Below are positions 24,127 through 32,934 of a stretch of DNA of 64,000 nucleotides, in pieces (positions within the stretch are counted from its first letter, which is position 1; the number at the start of each line of letters is the position of its first letter). The notes below the pieces were generated by a model. The model did no database searches. It saw only the letters and a program-made list of their open reading frames with translations, and was not told where the DNA came from. A program made the translations under genes and the position numbers. The stretch comes from Chitinophagaceae bacterium (GTDB lineage Bacteria; Bacteroidota; Bacteroidia; Chitinophagales; Chitinophagaceae): the NCBI GenBank assembly GCA_004028765.1, contig SAIX01000011.1, forward strand, positions 1-64,000. Reading direction: 5' to 3'.

Positions 24127-24627
24127 ATGTCCACCGTAGAGTTCAACCAGATGCTGCTCTCGAACGCTGATTTCCTGAAGCCTTTTGCGGTTACCCTTAC
24201 CCACGACCAGGAAGTGGCAAAAGACCTTGTACAGGAAACCATGTATCGCGCCCTTGCAAACAAGGATAAATACAATGTGGGAACAAACATAAGGGCCTGG
24301 TTGTACACCATTATGCGGAATATTTTTATCAATAATTACCGCCGTAAAGCAAGGCAGGCCACTATTTTCGATAACACCCCGAATGAATTTTTGCTGAACA
24401 TGCCGCAGGGGGCTGTTACGAATGATGCGATCGCTGGTTTGAGCCTGAAAGAAGTGAAAACTGCGATCCATCAATTACCTGAAATTTTCAGAAATCCCTT
24501 TCTCTTATATTTCGACGGATACAAATACCATGAGATCGCCGAAATGCTGGACGAACCTTTGGGAACGATCAAGAGCCGTATCCATTTTGCACGGAAATTG
24601 CTGAAAGCACAGATCGAACGACATTAA
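24127..24627 (+). CDS. ECF sigma factor of the carotenoid cluster (LitS-like role)
   Basis: A 166-residue ECF sigma factor: region 2 at about residues 10-75 (FLKPFAVTLTHDQEVAKDLV, RAWLYTIMRNIFINNYRRKA) and region 4 at about 112-162 (AIHQLPEIFRNPFLLYFDGY, IAEMLDEPLGTIKSRIHFAR). Its length and lack of extra domains fit the short sigma factors that pair with LitR/CarH regulators in other phyla. It starts 112 bp after carH, right behind a strong inverted repeat, and 25 bp before crtI. The likely circuit is: CarH represses this gene in the dark, and the sigma factor transcribes the crt genes in light. No anti-sigma gene is adjacent. Confidence 0.88.
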   Translation: MSTVEFNQMLLSNADFLKPFAVTLTHDQEVAKDLVQETMYRALANKDKYNVGTNIRAWLYTIMRNIFINNYRRKARQATIFDNTPNEFLLNMPQGAVTNDAIAGLSLKEVKTAIHQLPEIFRNPFLLYFDGYKYHEIAEMLDEPLGTIKSRIHFARKLLKAQIERH

Positions 24628-24652
24628 CGGGAAAAATTTAATCAGAGTTCAG

Positions 24653-26146
24653 TTGGGAAAAAAAGTTGTTGTTATCGGGAGTGGTTTTGCAGGTCTCTCG
24701 GCTGCCTCGTTCATGGCAAAAGCCGGATGGGAGGTTACGGTTGTGGAAAAACACGACACGCCGGGTGGCCGAGCACGGCAATTGAAAGCGGATGGTTTTA
24801 CCTTCGATATGGGGCCAAGCTGGTACTGGATGCCGGATGTTTTTGAAAGATATTTTCAAAGTTTCGGGAAAAAAATTTCGGACTATTACCAGCTTGTGAG
24901 ACTCGACCCTTCTTACAGGGTTTATTACCCCGATGGGCCGATGGATGTACCGGCAGAGATGGACCTGCTGAAAAAAATGTTTGATTCGCTTGAGCCGGGC
25001 AGCGGGGCAAGGCTTGAAAAATTCCTGGCAGAAGCAAAATACAAATACGAAACAGGTATTCAGAAACTGGTGTTCAAGCCGGGACTGTCACTGAGCGAAT
25101 TCATGGATATTGATTTGCTGAAAGGCTTGTTAAAGCTGGATGTTTTTCAATCCATGAAAAAGCATGTTGCGAAATATTTCTCCCATCCGAAACTGGTGGA
25201 GCTAGTGGAGTTCCCGGTACTTTTTCTTGGTGCGCTGCCCGAAAAAACACCGGCACTGTACAGCCTGATGAATTATGCCGATATGGTGGGCGGTACCTGG
25301 TTCCCGATGGGGGGCATGTATGAGATCGTAAAGGCCATGCATTCATTGGCTGCGCAACTCGGTGTGCAATTCCACTTCGGGCAAACAGTTACCTCGATCG
25401 CTGCGGAAAAAGGAATGGCAAAAGGAATAACGGCTGCAGATGCTTTGGGTCAGGAAAGGATATATGAAGCAGATGTTGTGATCGGCGCCGCCGATTATCA
25501 CCATATCGAAACCAAACTATTGCCCCCCGGTTACCGTAATTATACAGATGCATACTGGGAAAAAAGGGTGATGGCACCGGGCTGTATCCTTTATTACGTG
25601 GGGCTGAATAAAAAACTGGAAGGTATCCGTCACCACTCACTTTTTTTTGACAGTTCTTTTGCAATACATGGGGAAGAAATTTATAAAACCCATCAATGGC
25701 CGGAAGACCCCTTGTTTTACGTGAGCGCCACTTCGGTAACGGATCCGTCGGCAGCACCGGAAGGTTGTGAAAATCTTTTCCTGCTGATACCGGTAGCGGC
25801 AGGGTTGCAGGGGGATGATGAGAAGATGCGGGAACGGTATTTCGACCTGATCATAAAAAGGATGGAAAAACATTTCGGTCAAACAATCAGGGATTCTGTT
25901 GTTTACCAAAAATCATTTTCCGTCAGTGATTTTATCAATGAATACCATTCTTTTAAAGGAAATGCATATGGATTGGCGAACACTTTGCGGCAAACGGCTG
26001 TTTTAAAACCATCCTGCCGGAACCGGAAACTGCCGAACCTTTTTTATACAGGGCAGCTAACGGTACCGGGGCCGGGCGTACCGCCCAGCCTCATTAGTGG
26101 TGAAGTGGTGGCAGGAGAAGTGCTGAAAGCATTTGCGGAAAATTGA
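24653..26146 (+). CDS. crtI: Phytoene desaturase
   Basis: CrtI is an FAD-dependent desaturase that converts phytoene to lycopene in several steps. The 497-residue protein opens with KKVVVIGSGFAGLSAASFMA (FAD-binding GxGxxG), then VEKHDTPGGRARQL and FDMGPSWYWMPDVF, and ends with the carotenoid-desaturase C-terminal signature LFYTGQLTVPGPGVPPSLIS. The start is a TTG at 24653 that gives the normal N-terminus; no ATG is suitably placed. It follows the sigma factor by 25 bp. A second family member, crtD, lies at 27665. Confidence 0.93.
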   Translation: MGKKVVVIGSGFAGLSAASFMAKAGWEVTVVEKHDTPGGRARQLKADGFTFDMGPSWYWMPDVFERYFQSFGKKISDYYQLVRLDPSYRVYYPDGPMDVPAEMDLLKKMFDSLEPGSGARLEKFLAEAKYKYETGIQKLVFKPGLSLSEFMDIDLLKGLLKLDVFQSMKKHVAKYFSHPKLVELVEFPVLFLGALPEKTPALYSLMNYADMVGGTWFPMGGMYEIVKAMHSLAAQLGVQFHFGQTVTSIAAEKGMAKGITAADALGQERIYEADVVIGAADYHHIETKLLPPGYRNYTDAYWEKRVMAPGCILYYVGLNKKLEGIRHHSLFFDSSFAIHGEEIYKTHQWPEDPLFYVSATSVTDPSAAPEGCENLFLLIPVAAGLQGDDEKMRERYFDLIIKRMEKHFGQTIRDSVVYQKSFSVSDFINEYHSFKGNAYGLANTLRQTAVLKPSCRNRKLPNLFYTGQLTVPGPGVPPSLISGEVVAGEVLKAFAEN

Positions 26147-26248
26147 GCCGGGAATGGGCAGTTTATCGGATCAACACCACAGCGGATATTAAATAATCGG
26201 TGATGCGCGAATCCGGTAACTCAAAATCAAAGAATAAAACTTGTAACC

Positions 26249-27085
26249 ATGATAAACCTGTTTCATGAAGTAAGCCAGGAATGCAGCAGGATCACTACGG
26301 AGAGATACAGTACCAGTTTCTCTTCGGCCATACGTTTATTGCATAAGGATCTGCGCAAACCTGTGTATAATATTTATGGATTTGTTCGCCTGGCAGATGA
26401 GATCGTGGATAGTTTTCATGACCACGATAAAAGTTTTTTACTAACAGAATTTAAAAAAGCAACTTTTGAGGCGATCGAAACAGGGATCAGCTTGAACCCC
26501 ATCCTCCACAGTTTCCAGCTAACCGTGAACGAATATGGTGTTGATCACTCACTGATAGAAGCGTTCCTGTTCAGCATGGAGCTTGATCTCTCCAAACGCA
26601 AATACGACCGTGCAGGGTATGAAGAATATATTTACGGAAGCGCTGAAGTGGTTGGCCTGATGTGCCTTTATATTTTCTGTGAAGGAGATGCCGCAGAATA
26701 TGAAAAACTGAAACCCTATGCAAGAAGCCTTGGCGCGGCTTTCCAGAAAGTAAACTTCCTTCGCGACCTGAAAGCGGATTATGAAGGACTGGAACGGATT
26801 TATTTCCCGGGCTGTGATTTTTCCAATTTTACCTGGCGTGATAAAGAAGAGATTGAAGCCGATATCCAGCGGGATTTTGAACATGCTTACCAGGGTATCC
26901 TCATATTACCTGTAAAGGCAAGGTTCGGAGTATATGTGGCATATAAGTATTACCTCTCCTTATTTAAAAAGATCAAAAAGGTTGAACCGCAGCGCATCCT
27001 GCAGAACCGGGTACGTATCCCTGATTACGGCAAGATGCTGATACTTGCAAAAGCAGGGATCCGCAGTCAGTTGAATTTATTGTAA
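26249..27085 (+). CDS. crtB: Phytoene synthase
   Basis: CrtB joins two geranylgeranyl diphosphates into phytoene. The 278-residue protein has the squalene/phytoene synthase motifs: RYSTSFSSAIRLL near the N-terminus, the first Asp-rich motif in VRLADEIVDSF, EEYIYGSAEVVGLM, and the second Asp-rich motif in FLRDLKADYEGLERIYFP. The length is at the short end but complete. The 100-bp gap after crtI is the largest in this block and could hold a promoter, though only a weak TAAAACTTG-type box was seen. idi follows 25 bp downstream. Confidence 0.94.
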   Translation: MINLFHEVSQECSRITTERYSTSFSSAIRLLHKDLRKPVYNIYGFVRLADEIVDSFHDHDKSFLLTEFKKATFEAIETGISLNPILHSFQLTVNEYGVDHSLIEAFLFSMELDLSKRKYDRAGYEEYIYGSAEVVGLMCLYIFCEGDAAEYEKLKPYARSLGAAFQKVNFLRDLKADYEGLERIYFPGCDFSNFTWRDKEEIEADIQRDFEHAYQGILILPVKARFGVYVAYKYYLSLFKKIKKVEPQRILQNRVRIPDYGKMLILAKAGIRSQLNLL

Positions 27086-27110
27086 TAACTTACCAGCTAT
27101 TGAGCAGATT

Positions 27111-27635
27111 ATGGAAGAAGTGATATTGGTAGATACAGAAGATAACATGACCGGCACCATGGAAAAAATAGCGGCGCATAAAACCGCTTCGCTTCATCGT
27201 GCTTTCAGTGTGTTCGTATTTAATCATGCCGGTGAATTATTATTACAGCAAAGGGCTTTGAACAAATACCATAGTGCCGGGCTCTGGACCAATACCTGCT
27301 GCAGCCACCCGCGCCCGGGCGAAAGCACTGCGGATGCAGCCGTAAGACGACTGCGTGAAGAAATGGGTTTTGAAACCCGTTTGGAAAAAGTGTTCGACTT
27401 CACATACAAAGCCGGTTTTGAAAACGGATTGACAGAACATGAATTTGACCATGTTTTTATCGGGTATTACGACGGGCCTGTGATTGTGAATGAGCAGGAA
27501 GTAAATAATTATGCTTTCGTATCCATGCCCAATATCGCTGAAGCTATGGAAACAGGACCAGAACAATTCACTGCCTGGTTTCATATTGCTTTTCCAAAAG
27601 TTTTCGAATGGTGGCGCCGTAACCTTGCGGCCTGA
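27111..27635 (+). CDS. idi: Isopentenyl-diphosphate delta-isomerase, type 1
   Basis: Idi interconverts IPP and DMAPP, feeding the isoprenoid chain for carotenoids. This 174-residue NUDIX-fold enzyme has LHRAFSVFVFNHAGELLLQQ, the catalytic Cys in TNTCCSHPRPGE, the Nudix-like helix AAVRRLREEMGFE and the catalytic Glu region LTEHEFDHVFIG. The length matches the bacterial type 1 enzyme. Its place between crtB and crtD ties it to pigment synthesis, and it is probably expressed with them (gaps of 25 and 29 bp). Confidence 0.95.
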   Translation: MEEVILVDTEDNMTGTMEKIAAHKTASLHRAFSVFVFNHAGELLLQQRALNKYHSAGLWTNTCCSHPRPGESTADAAVRRLREEMGFETRLEKVFDFTYKAGFENGLTEHEFDHVFIGYYDGPVIVNEQEVNNYAFVSMPNIAEAMETGPEQFTAWFHIAFPKVFEWWRRNLAA

Positions 27636-27664
27636 CCCTAACTTTACCATTCTTATCCCAGTGT

Positions 27665-29161
27665 ATGCAAAACCGGAAACAGGCAGTTTTGATAGGGGCC
27701 GGTGTGGCCGGTCTCGCAAGTGCTATACGTCTAACCGTACTGGGTTATAACGTAACTGTTTTCGAAAAAAATGATTACCCCGGGGGTAAGCTCAGCCATT
27801 TTACAAAAGATGGCTTTTCTTTTGATGCAGGCCCCAGCCTGTTTACACAACCACACCGTATCAAAGAACTTTTTGAACTCGCAGGAGAAAATATCGATGA
27901 GTTTTTCCATTACAGGCGTTTGCCGGTTTCCTGCCACTATTTTTATGAAGAGGGCGATACAGTGAAAGCCTATGCCGACCGGGAAAAATTTTCGGAAGAA
28001 TTGTTTGTCAAACTTGGGGAAGATAAAACCAGCCTGGCCGCTTACCTCGACCTCTCTGAAAAGGCCTATGAAAATATCGGACGGATATTTCTTGATCATT
28101 CACTGCACAAACGAGCTACACTTTTTAAATCGAAGATAATGCGGGCACTGGCCACTGTAAAAAGACCTTATCTTTTTCAGACACTGCACCAGTGGAACCG
28201 ATCCAAATTCAGGAATGCAAAAACAGTGCAGCTGTTCGACAGGTATGCTACCTATAATGGCAGCAGCCCTTATCTCGCACCCGGCATGCTGTCGCTTATC
28301 CCGCATCTTGAACACAACGAAGGAAGTTTTTATCCTGAAGGTGGTATGATCAGTATTACAGATGCTTTGTACAGGCTGGCCCTGAAAAAAGGCGTAAAAT
28401 TTATTTTCAATTCACCGGTCGATCGTATCATTCATACAGAAGGCAATGTCAAAGGCGTTGTGGCAAACGGTAAAAATCATGCAGCGGATATCGTGGTGAG
28501 TAATATGGATGTATTTTTTACCTACCAGAAATTACTGCGTGATGAACGGAATGCCATGAAGGTTCTTAAGCAGGAACGCAGCAGCAGTGCCCTGATTTTT
28601 TATTGGGGCATCCGCACTACATTTCCGCAACTGGGGCTGCACAATATTTTTTTTGCAGATGATTATGCTGCAGAATTTGACCACCTGTTCCGGCTAAAAA
28701 AAGCATATAAAGACCCCACAGTTTATATTAACATCACTTCCAAATGTGAGCCTGGCGTGCATGCACCGGAAGGTTGCGAAAACTGGTTTGTAATGGTGAA
28801 TGTACCTGCGAATAGAGGACAGGACTGGCAAAACTACCAGCAGGAGTACAGGAAAAATATCCTGGCAAAACTTGGCCGTTTATTGCATACAGATATCGGA
28901 TCACTCATCGTTGCGGAATCAGTGCTGGATCCATTGTTGATCGAATCGCGGACGGCTTCTTATATGGGTTCATTGTATGGCACAAGCTCCAATGCAAAAG
29001 CGGCGGCTTTTCTTCGTCACCCGAACTTCAGCAGGGAAATAAAAGGTTTGTATTTCGTAGGTGGCAGTGTGCATCCGGGTGGCGGCATACCTTTATGCCT
29101 GCAAAGCGCAAAAATCATGGCTGATATTGTTGCACAGGATCAAACAAAACAGAGGCATTGA
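27665..29161 (+). CDS. crtD: CrtI-family desaturase, probable carotenoid 3,4-desaturase CrtD
   Basis: A second FAD-dependent carotenoid desaturase of 498 residues: QAVLIGAGVAGLASAIRL (GxGxxG), FEKNDYPGGKLSHF, FDAGPSLFTQP near the N-terminus and GLYFVGGSVHPGGGIPLCLQ at the C-terminus. The HPGGGIPL form is typical of CrtD/CrtN-type members rather than of the phytoene desaturase at 24653. With CruF directly downstream, 3',4'-desaturation of the hydrated end is the most probable reaction. The stop codon overlaps the cruF start. Confidence 0.87.
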   Translation: MQNRKQAVLIGAGVAGLASAIRLTVLGYNVTVFEKNDYPGGKLSHFTKDGFSFDAGPSLFTQPHRIKELFELAGENIDEFFHYRRLPVSCHYFYEEGDTVKAYADREKFSEELFVKLGEDKTSLAAYLDLSEKAYENIGRIFLDHSLHKRATLFKSKIMRALATVKRPYLFQTLHQWNRSKFRNAKTVQLFDRYATYNGSSPYLAPGMLSLIPHLEHNEGSFYPEGGMISITDALYRLALKKGVKFIFNSPVDRIIHTEGNVKGVVANGKNHAADIVVSNMDVFFTYQKLLRDERNAMKVLKQERSSSALIFYWGIRTTFPQLGLHNIFFADDYAAEFDHLFRLKKAYKDPTVYINITSKCEPGVHAPEGCENWFVMVNVPANRGQDWQNYQQEYRKNILAKLGRLLHTDIGSLIVAESVLDPLLIESRTASYMGSLYGTSSNAKAAAFLRHPNFSREIKGLYFVGGSVHPGGGIPLCLQSAKIMADIVAQDQTKQRH

Positions 29162-29847
29162 TGACAGCCATGCCCAAACATAGTATCGCTACCGGTGTTG
29201 CCATTCTTTTTCATGTTTGCGGACTCGCAGGTATTCTTTTTTCACCCTGGCGGGATTGGTTTATTCAAAATACACCACTCAACCTTGCATTGATGGCAGT
29301 GCTGCTGATATGGGTACAGACGGATAAAAAAATTGGTTTTTTTCTTTTTGCGTTCTGCTGTTTCCTTGTTGGCATGGGCGCTGAAATGATCGGTGTACAT
29401 ACCGGCAGGCTGTTCGGAGAATATCAATACGGAACGATACTGGGATATCAATGGAATAAAGTGCCCTTACTTATCGGGGTCAACTGGTTTGTGGTGGTAT
29501 ACGCGGGTGCTGCCATTATCCATTCGCTGCACCAGTGGACGGAAGAAAAAATCGCAGCCAGCGACATAGCTATCAGCCCGTTGCTCATCAGTTTATCCTG
29601 GATATTCGACGGTGCCTTGCTCGCTACTTTTTTTGACTGGATTATGGAACCCGTAGCCGTAAAACTGGGGTTCTGGCAATGGAAAAACGGGTCAATCCCT
29701 TTTTTCAACTATCTCTGCTGGTTCGGGATAAGCGCCTTGTTATTATGGCTGCTCCGTAGCCTGCGGTTTGAGAAGGCCAACCATTTTGCGGTACATTTGT
29801 TTATTATCCAGGTATTGTTTTTTTTAACCCTGAGAATTTATCTATGA
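29161..29847 (+). CDS. cruF: Carotenoid 1',2'-hydratase CruF
   Basis: A 228-residue integral membrane protein of the carotenoid biosynthesis (DUF422) family, seven or so hydrophobic segments. Recognisable are GAEMIGVHTGRLFGEYQYG, LGYQWNKVPLLIGVNWFVVV, the Asp/Glu-containing FFDWIMEPVAVKLGFWQWKN and IPFFNYLCWFGISA. CruF adds water to the psi end of gamma-carotene or lycopene to give a 1'-hydroxyl. The ATG at 29161 overlaps the crtD stop; a TTG three bases earlier is possible. Its stop overlaps the crtZ start (ATGA-like), so crtD-cruF-crtZ are translationally coupled. Confidence 0.9.
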   Translation: MTAMPKHSIATGVAILFHVCGLAGILFSPWRDWFIQNTPLNLALMAVLLIWVQTDKKIGFFLFAFCCFLVGMGAEMIGVHTGRLFGEYQYGTILGYQWNKVPLLIGVNWFVVVYAGAAIIHSLHQWTEEKIAASDIAISPLLISLSWIFDGALLATFFDWIMEPVAVKLGFWQWKNGSIPFFNYLCWFGISALLLWLLRSLRFEKANHFAVHLFIIQVLFFLTLRIYL

Positions 29848-30338
29848 TCTGGTATATCATTATAACATTGCTTACTTTTTGTGTGATGGAGGGTATCACC
29901 TGGCTTACACACCGGTATGTAATGCATGGATTTTTGTGGTACCTGCATGAAGACCATCACCAGAAAGGCCCTGGGTTTTTTGAAAAGAACGATGCTTTTT
30001 TTGTCATATTTGCTATCCCGAGCTGGCTTTGTATTATGCTGGGAAGTATGAAAGGGTTGTACTGGGTGGTAAGTATCGGCGCGGGTATCGCCCTGTATGG
30101 ATTTGCCTATTTCCTCGTGCATGAAGTGATCATTCACCAGCGTATCAAATGGTTTACACGCAGCAATAACCGTTATATCAAAGCCATCCGCTGGGCGCAT
30201 AAGATGCATCACAAACACCTCAGCAAAGAAGATGGTGAAAGTTTCGGCATGTTACTCGTTGCAAAAAAATACAGGGATAAAGTAAAGCAGGATGAAACCC
30301 TGCAAAAAAATAATGCAACCCAAACGGGTTTCAACTAA
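29844..30338 (+). CDS. crtZ: Beta-carotene hydroxylase CrtZ
   Basis: A 164-residue membrane di-iron hydroxylase that places a 3-hydroxyl on the beta-ionone ring. The four His clusters of the family are present in order: HRYVMHG, HEDHH, HEVIIHQR and HKMHHKH. Four hydrophobic segments surround them. It overlaps cruF by 4 bp and is followed by crtY after 30 bp. No CrtW-type ketolase is found in the window, so the ring is predicted to carry a hydroxyl but no keto group. Confidence 0.94.
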   Translation: MIWYIIITLLTFCVMEGITWLTHRYVMHGFLWYLHEDHHQKGPGFFEKNDAFFVIFAIPSWLCIMLGSMKGLYWVVSIGAGIALYGFAYFLVHEVIIHQRIKWFTRSNNRYIKAIRWAHKMHHKHLSKEDGESFGMLLVAKKYRDKVKQDETLQKNNATQTGFN

Positions 30339-30368
30339 AACTTACTGCCCATTATTCACACCTGATCT

Positions 30369-31520
30369 TTGCACAAACACTACGACTATATCATCACCGG
30401 AGCAGGATGCGCCGGTTCCTCGTTGTTGATGCGGATGTTGACAGATGATTTTTTTGCTGATAAACAGATCCTCCTGGTCGAAAAAGATATAAAAAAAACA
30501 AACGACCGCACCTGGTGCTTCTGGGAAAAAGAAGCTGGTTTTTTTGAAAGCATTGTACATCACCGGTGGGAGCAGCTTGATTTTTTTTCAAAGGGGTTCA
30601 GCAGTACACTATCTATTCAACCCTACCAGTACAAAATGATCAGGGGAGCAGACCTTTATACTGCTTTGCAAACGAGAATTACGCAATCGCCGCAGGTAAC
30701 CCGGGTGGTTGAAAACGTACAATCTGTTTATACGGATGCAAAAAAAGGAAGGGTTGTTACGGATGTAAATGAATATACGGCCGACTATGTTTTTAACAGT
30801 GTCCGTTTCCCAGGCAGAGAAAAAAAAGATCCCAAAGCTTTTCACTTGCTCCAGCATTTTAAAGGTTGGCTTATCCAGGCAAGTGAGCCGGTATTTGATC
30901 CCTCACGTGCCTGTTTTATGGATTTCCGGGTAAGCCAGGATAAGGGCACTGCGTTTATGTATGTATTACCTCTTTCTGCCACAACAGCACTCGTAGAATA
31001 TACTTTGTTTACGGAAGCGGTATTAGAGCCTGGAAATTATGATGAAGCGTTACGGCTGTATATCGGCGAGGATCTTGGTATTTCCGCTTATACAATTATT
31101 CACGAAGAATTTGGTATTATCCCAATGACCAATGAAGTTTTTCCGATACAGGAAGATGCTGTGGTTAATATAGGCATTGCAGGCGGCCAGGCCAAAGGAA
31201 GTTCGGGGTATGCATTTCAGTTTATCCAGAAAAGAGCGGATACAATCATCCGTCAACTCAAAGAGAACCGGAAACTTTCCTTGCAGAGAAAAATCGCTGA
31301 TAAAAAATTCAACTTCTATGATGCTGTTTTGCTCCGTGTATTGACACGCCGGAAAATGAGCGGAGATGCAATATTCAGTTCCATTTTCAGGGATAACGAT
31401 CCGGAAACCGTCCTTCGTTTTCTTGACAATAAAAGCAGTTTTCTCGAAGATCTCCGTATTATGCGAAGTGTTCCGATCTCGGTATTCCTTCCTGCTGCAG
31501 TAAGGCAGCTGTTTTCCTGA
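30369..31520 (+). CDS. crtY: Lycopene beta-cyclase CrtY-type
   Basis: A 383-residue FAD-dependent cyclase. The dinucleotide-binding start is HYDYIITGAGCAGSSLLMRM, then VEKDIKKTNDRTWCFWEKE (the RTW-CFW signature), FMDFRVSQDKGTAFMYVLPL and EEFGIIPMT, and GIAGGQAKGSSGYAFQFIQK near residue 280. The start is TTG at 30369; no better ATG precedes the FAD motif. Because CruF modifies the other end, one-sided cyclisation to gamma-carotene is expected in this organism, which is inference. It is the last gene of the crt cluster, 32 bp before the tRNA. Confidence 0.91.
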   Translation: MHKHYDYIITGAGCAGSSLLMRMLTDDFFADKQILLVEKDIKKTNDRTWCFWEKEAGFFESIVHHRWEQLDFFSKGFSSTLSIQPYQYKMIRGADLYTALQTRITQSPQVTRVVENVQSVYTDAKKGRVVTDVNEYTADYVFNSVRFPGREKKDPKAFHLLQHFKGWLIQASEPVFDPSRACFMDFRVSQDKGTAFMYVLPLSATTALVEYTLFTEAVLEPGNYDEALRLYIGEDLGISAYTIIHEEFGIIPMTNEVFPIQEDAVVNIGIAGGQAKGSSGYAFQFIQKRADTIIRQLKENRKLSLQRKIADKKFNFYDAVLLRVLTRRKMSGDAIFSSIFRDNDPETVLRFLDNKSSFLEDLRIMRSVPISVFLPAAVRQLFS

Positions 31521-31537
31521 ATTTGAACGGATTCTAT

Positions 31538-31545
31538 TACATTTG
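31538..31545 (+). promoter_or_regulatory. -7 box of the tRNA-Arg gene
   Basis: TACATTTG is a perfect TAnnTTTG box 7 bp upstream of the first tRNA base, the spacing expected for a transcript starting at or near the tRNA 5' end. Confidence 0.6.
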
Positions 31546-31552
31546 CAACCCC

Positions 31553-31624
31553 GGTCCCGTAGTACAATGGATAGTATATGAGTTTCCGAAGCTCCGGATC
31601 CAGGTTCGATTCCTGGCGGGACCA
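31553..31624 (+). tRNA. tRNA-Arg (anticodon CCG)
   Basis: The 7-bp acceptor stem GGTCCCG/CGGGACC pairs perfectly, the D stem is GTAC/GTAT, and the T arm is CCAGG-TTCGATT-CCTGG. The anticodon loop TTCCGAA puts CCG at 31586-31588, reading CGG codons (Arg). The anticodon stem has one weak closing pair (T-C). The discriminator base is A; CCA is not encoded. Confidence 0.92.
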
Positions 31625-31658
31625 CTAAATACGGTTAACTACGAAACCGATCATTGTA

Positions 31659-31694
31659 GAAACCCGCGTGAAACACAATGTTGGCGCGGGTTTC
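31659..31694 (+). terminator. Hairpin downstream of tRNA-Arg
   Basis: GAAACCCGCG (31659-31668) pairs perfectly with CGCGGGTTTC (31685-31694), loop 16 nt. There is no clean T run, so it could end the tRNA transcript or the crt transcript. From 31695 to 31870 no gene is seen. Confidence 0.55.
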
Positions 31695-31870
31695 GACATT
31701 TTACTGCTTATTTAGCCGCTGCAGCGTAAGCCTCTGGAAAAAGCGCCCGGTAGTTTAAGGAGCCAGTATAATAGCCTGGGTTGGTAAAAGCCGCTGACAA
31801 AGGGGATTTTAGTTTACTTATGGATTTTGCCTGGCCAAAGCGTATTTTATAATAACCCTAAAACTATCGT

Positions 31871-32305
31871 TTACATGATTTTTGTAAATTTCAAATGTGT
31901 ATTCAGAAAGCCTGCTTTGCTATAAAACTTATGCGTTTTTCCTCTTTTAATATGGGAGGTAACTTCCAGGAATTTACTTCCCGTATTTTTTAACACCTGC
32001 TCAAGTGATCCCAGGAGCTGTTTGCCAATACCTCTTCCACGATAACGCTCTCTGACAAAAAATTCCTGAATTTCAAATACTTTTTCGCAATGATGAAGTA
32101 ATACCTGGCCATGGCAACTGATATAACCTGCAATTTCAGATTCATCCAGTATTGATACCAGGTAAATAAAATCAGGGTTCAGGATATTCGTTTGGTACAA
32201 GTGTTCAAATACCGGGTAAGAAAAATTGGTTTCTTCCAATTCGCAAATAAACCCGTATATCTCATTTGCGTCAGCTATAGTCGCTTTTCTTATTACTGTT
32301 TTCAC
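31871..32305 (-). CDS. GNAT-family N-acetyltransferase
   Basis: A 144-residue acetyl-CoA-dependent N-acetyltransferase. The N-terminus (MKTVIRKATIADANEIYGF) and the acetyl-CoA-binding motif RERYRGRGIGKQLLGSLEQV (R/Q-x-x-G-x-G/A) define the family; the end HKFYSKAGFLNTHLKF is also typical. It resembles the PhnO-like, PA4866-like small acetyltransferases, but the substrate cannot be named. It is a single gene in an AT-rich stretch after the tRNA, with no partner on either side. Confidence 0.85.
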   Translation of the reverse strand: MKTVIRKATIADANEIYGFICELEETNFSYPVFEHLYQTNILNPDFIYLVSILDESEIAGYISCHGQVLLHHCEKVFEIQEFFVRERYRGRGIGKQLLGSLEQVLKNTGSKFLEVTSHIKRGKTHKFYSKAGFLNTHLKFTKIM

Positions 32306-32658
32306 AAATTAATATTCAGGGATTCTGAAATGATGCATGTGTTAATGATTTAGATGCTATGTCCTATTTATATGCGAAGATTTCAATTGGTTTAATTTAT
32401 ATAATTATTATTTAATTATTAAATCGTTCGTCAACCCTAAAGGATAACCCTTACTTAACACTATTTACTAATTAAATTATTTAATTGTCCTTCATTAGTA
32501 AGGCTTTTATTAAATGTATGAATGCGGTTTTTTGAACTTCTTTTCAGATTCAAAAAATACTGTTAGTAATAAAAGTATGTATTGGTCATAACCTGAACTC
32601 TTTAATAAATAGCCTGAAAAGGTGAATGATAAAAATTATGCAAAAACACCAATAATAT
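32306..32658. other. AT-rich intergenic region
   Basis: No gene or RNA could be recognised. The stretch is notably AT rich (for example the TTAATTATT-type runs near 32400-32500) compared with the flanking core genes. Confidence 0.5.
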
Positions 32659-32934
32659 ATGCATTTAAAATCCTTTATAAGCCACTCTTTTCATGAATCT
32701 TTTATTTTACGATTGGATAATATTTTGAACAATGAAATGATCAAAACGAAAGACCAGGCAATTGTTCAGTTATCCCAGGAAAGAGATAATTTGGAGAAAT
32801 TGTACCTGAAATACCGGAATACGATTTCTGAGTTAGGTTCTTTGATCAACCAATATCATGACGAACAAACACGGGTAAGAAAAAAGTTAAGAATGATTCA
32901 AATGAAAAGAAACAGTACCACTCAGTCCAGGTAA
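32659..32934 (+). CDS. Small coiled-coil hypothetical protein
   Basis: A 91-residue frame of unknown function. Residues about 30-80 have a heptad-like, charged, Leu/Ile-rich pattern (QLSQERDNLEKLYLKYRNTI, then SELGSLINQYHDEQTRVRKK) that predicts a coiled coil, and the C-terminus is basic. No signal peptide or membrane segment is present. No relatives are recognised and there is no clear ribosome-binding site, so it may be a small species-specific gene or a chance frame in AT-rich DNA. Confidence 0.4.
   Translation: MHLKSFISHSFHESFILRLDNILNNEMIKTKDQAIVQLSQERDNLEKLYLKYRNTISELGSLINQYHDEQTRVRKKLRMIQMKRNSTTQSR

Noticed and set aside
31553..31624. Attachment site with a second copy of the tRNA 3' end
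   Set aside because: No copy of the tRNA 3' sequence and no integrase gene were found in the window by eye, so an attachment site is not claimed.
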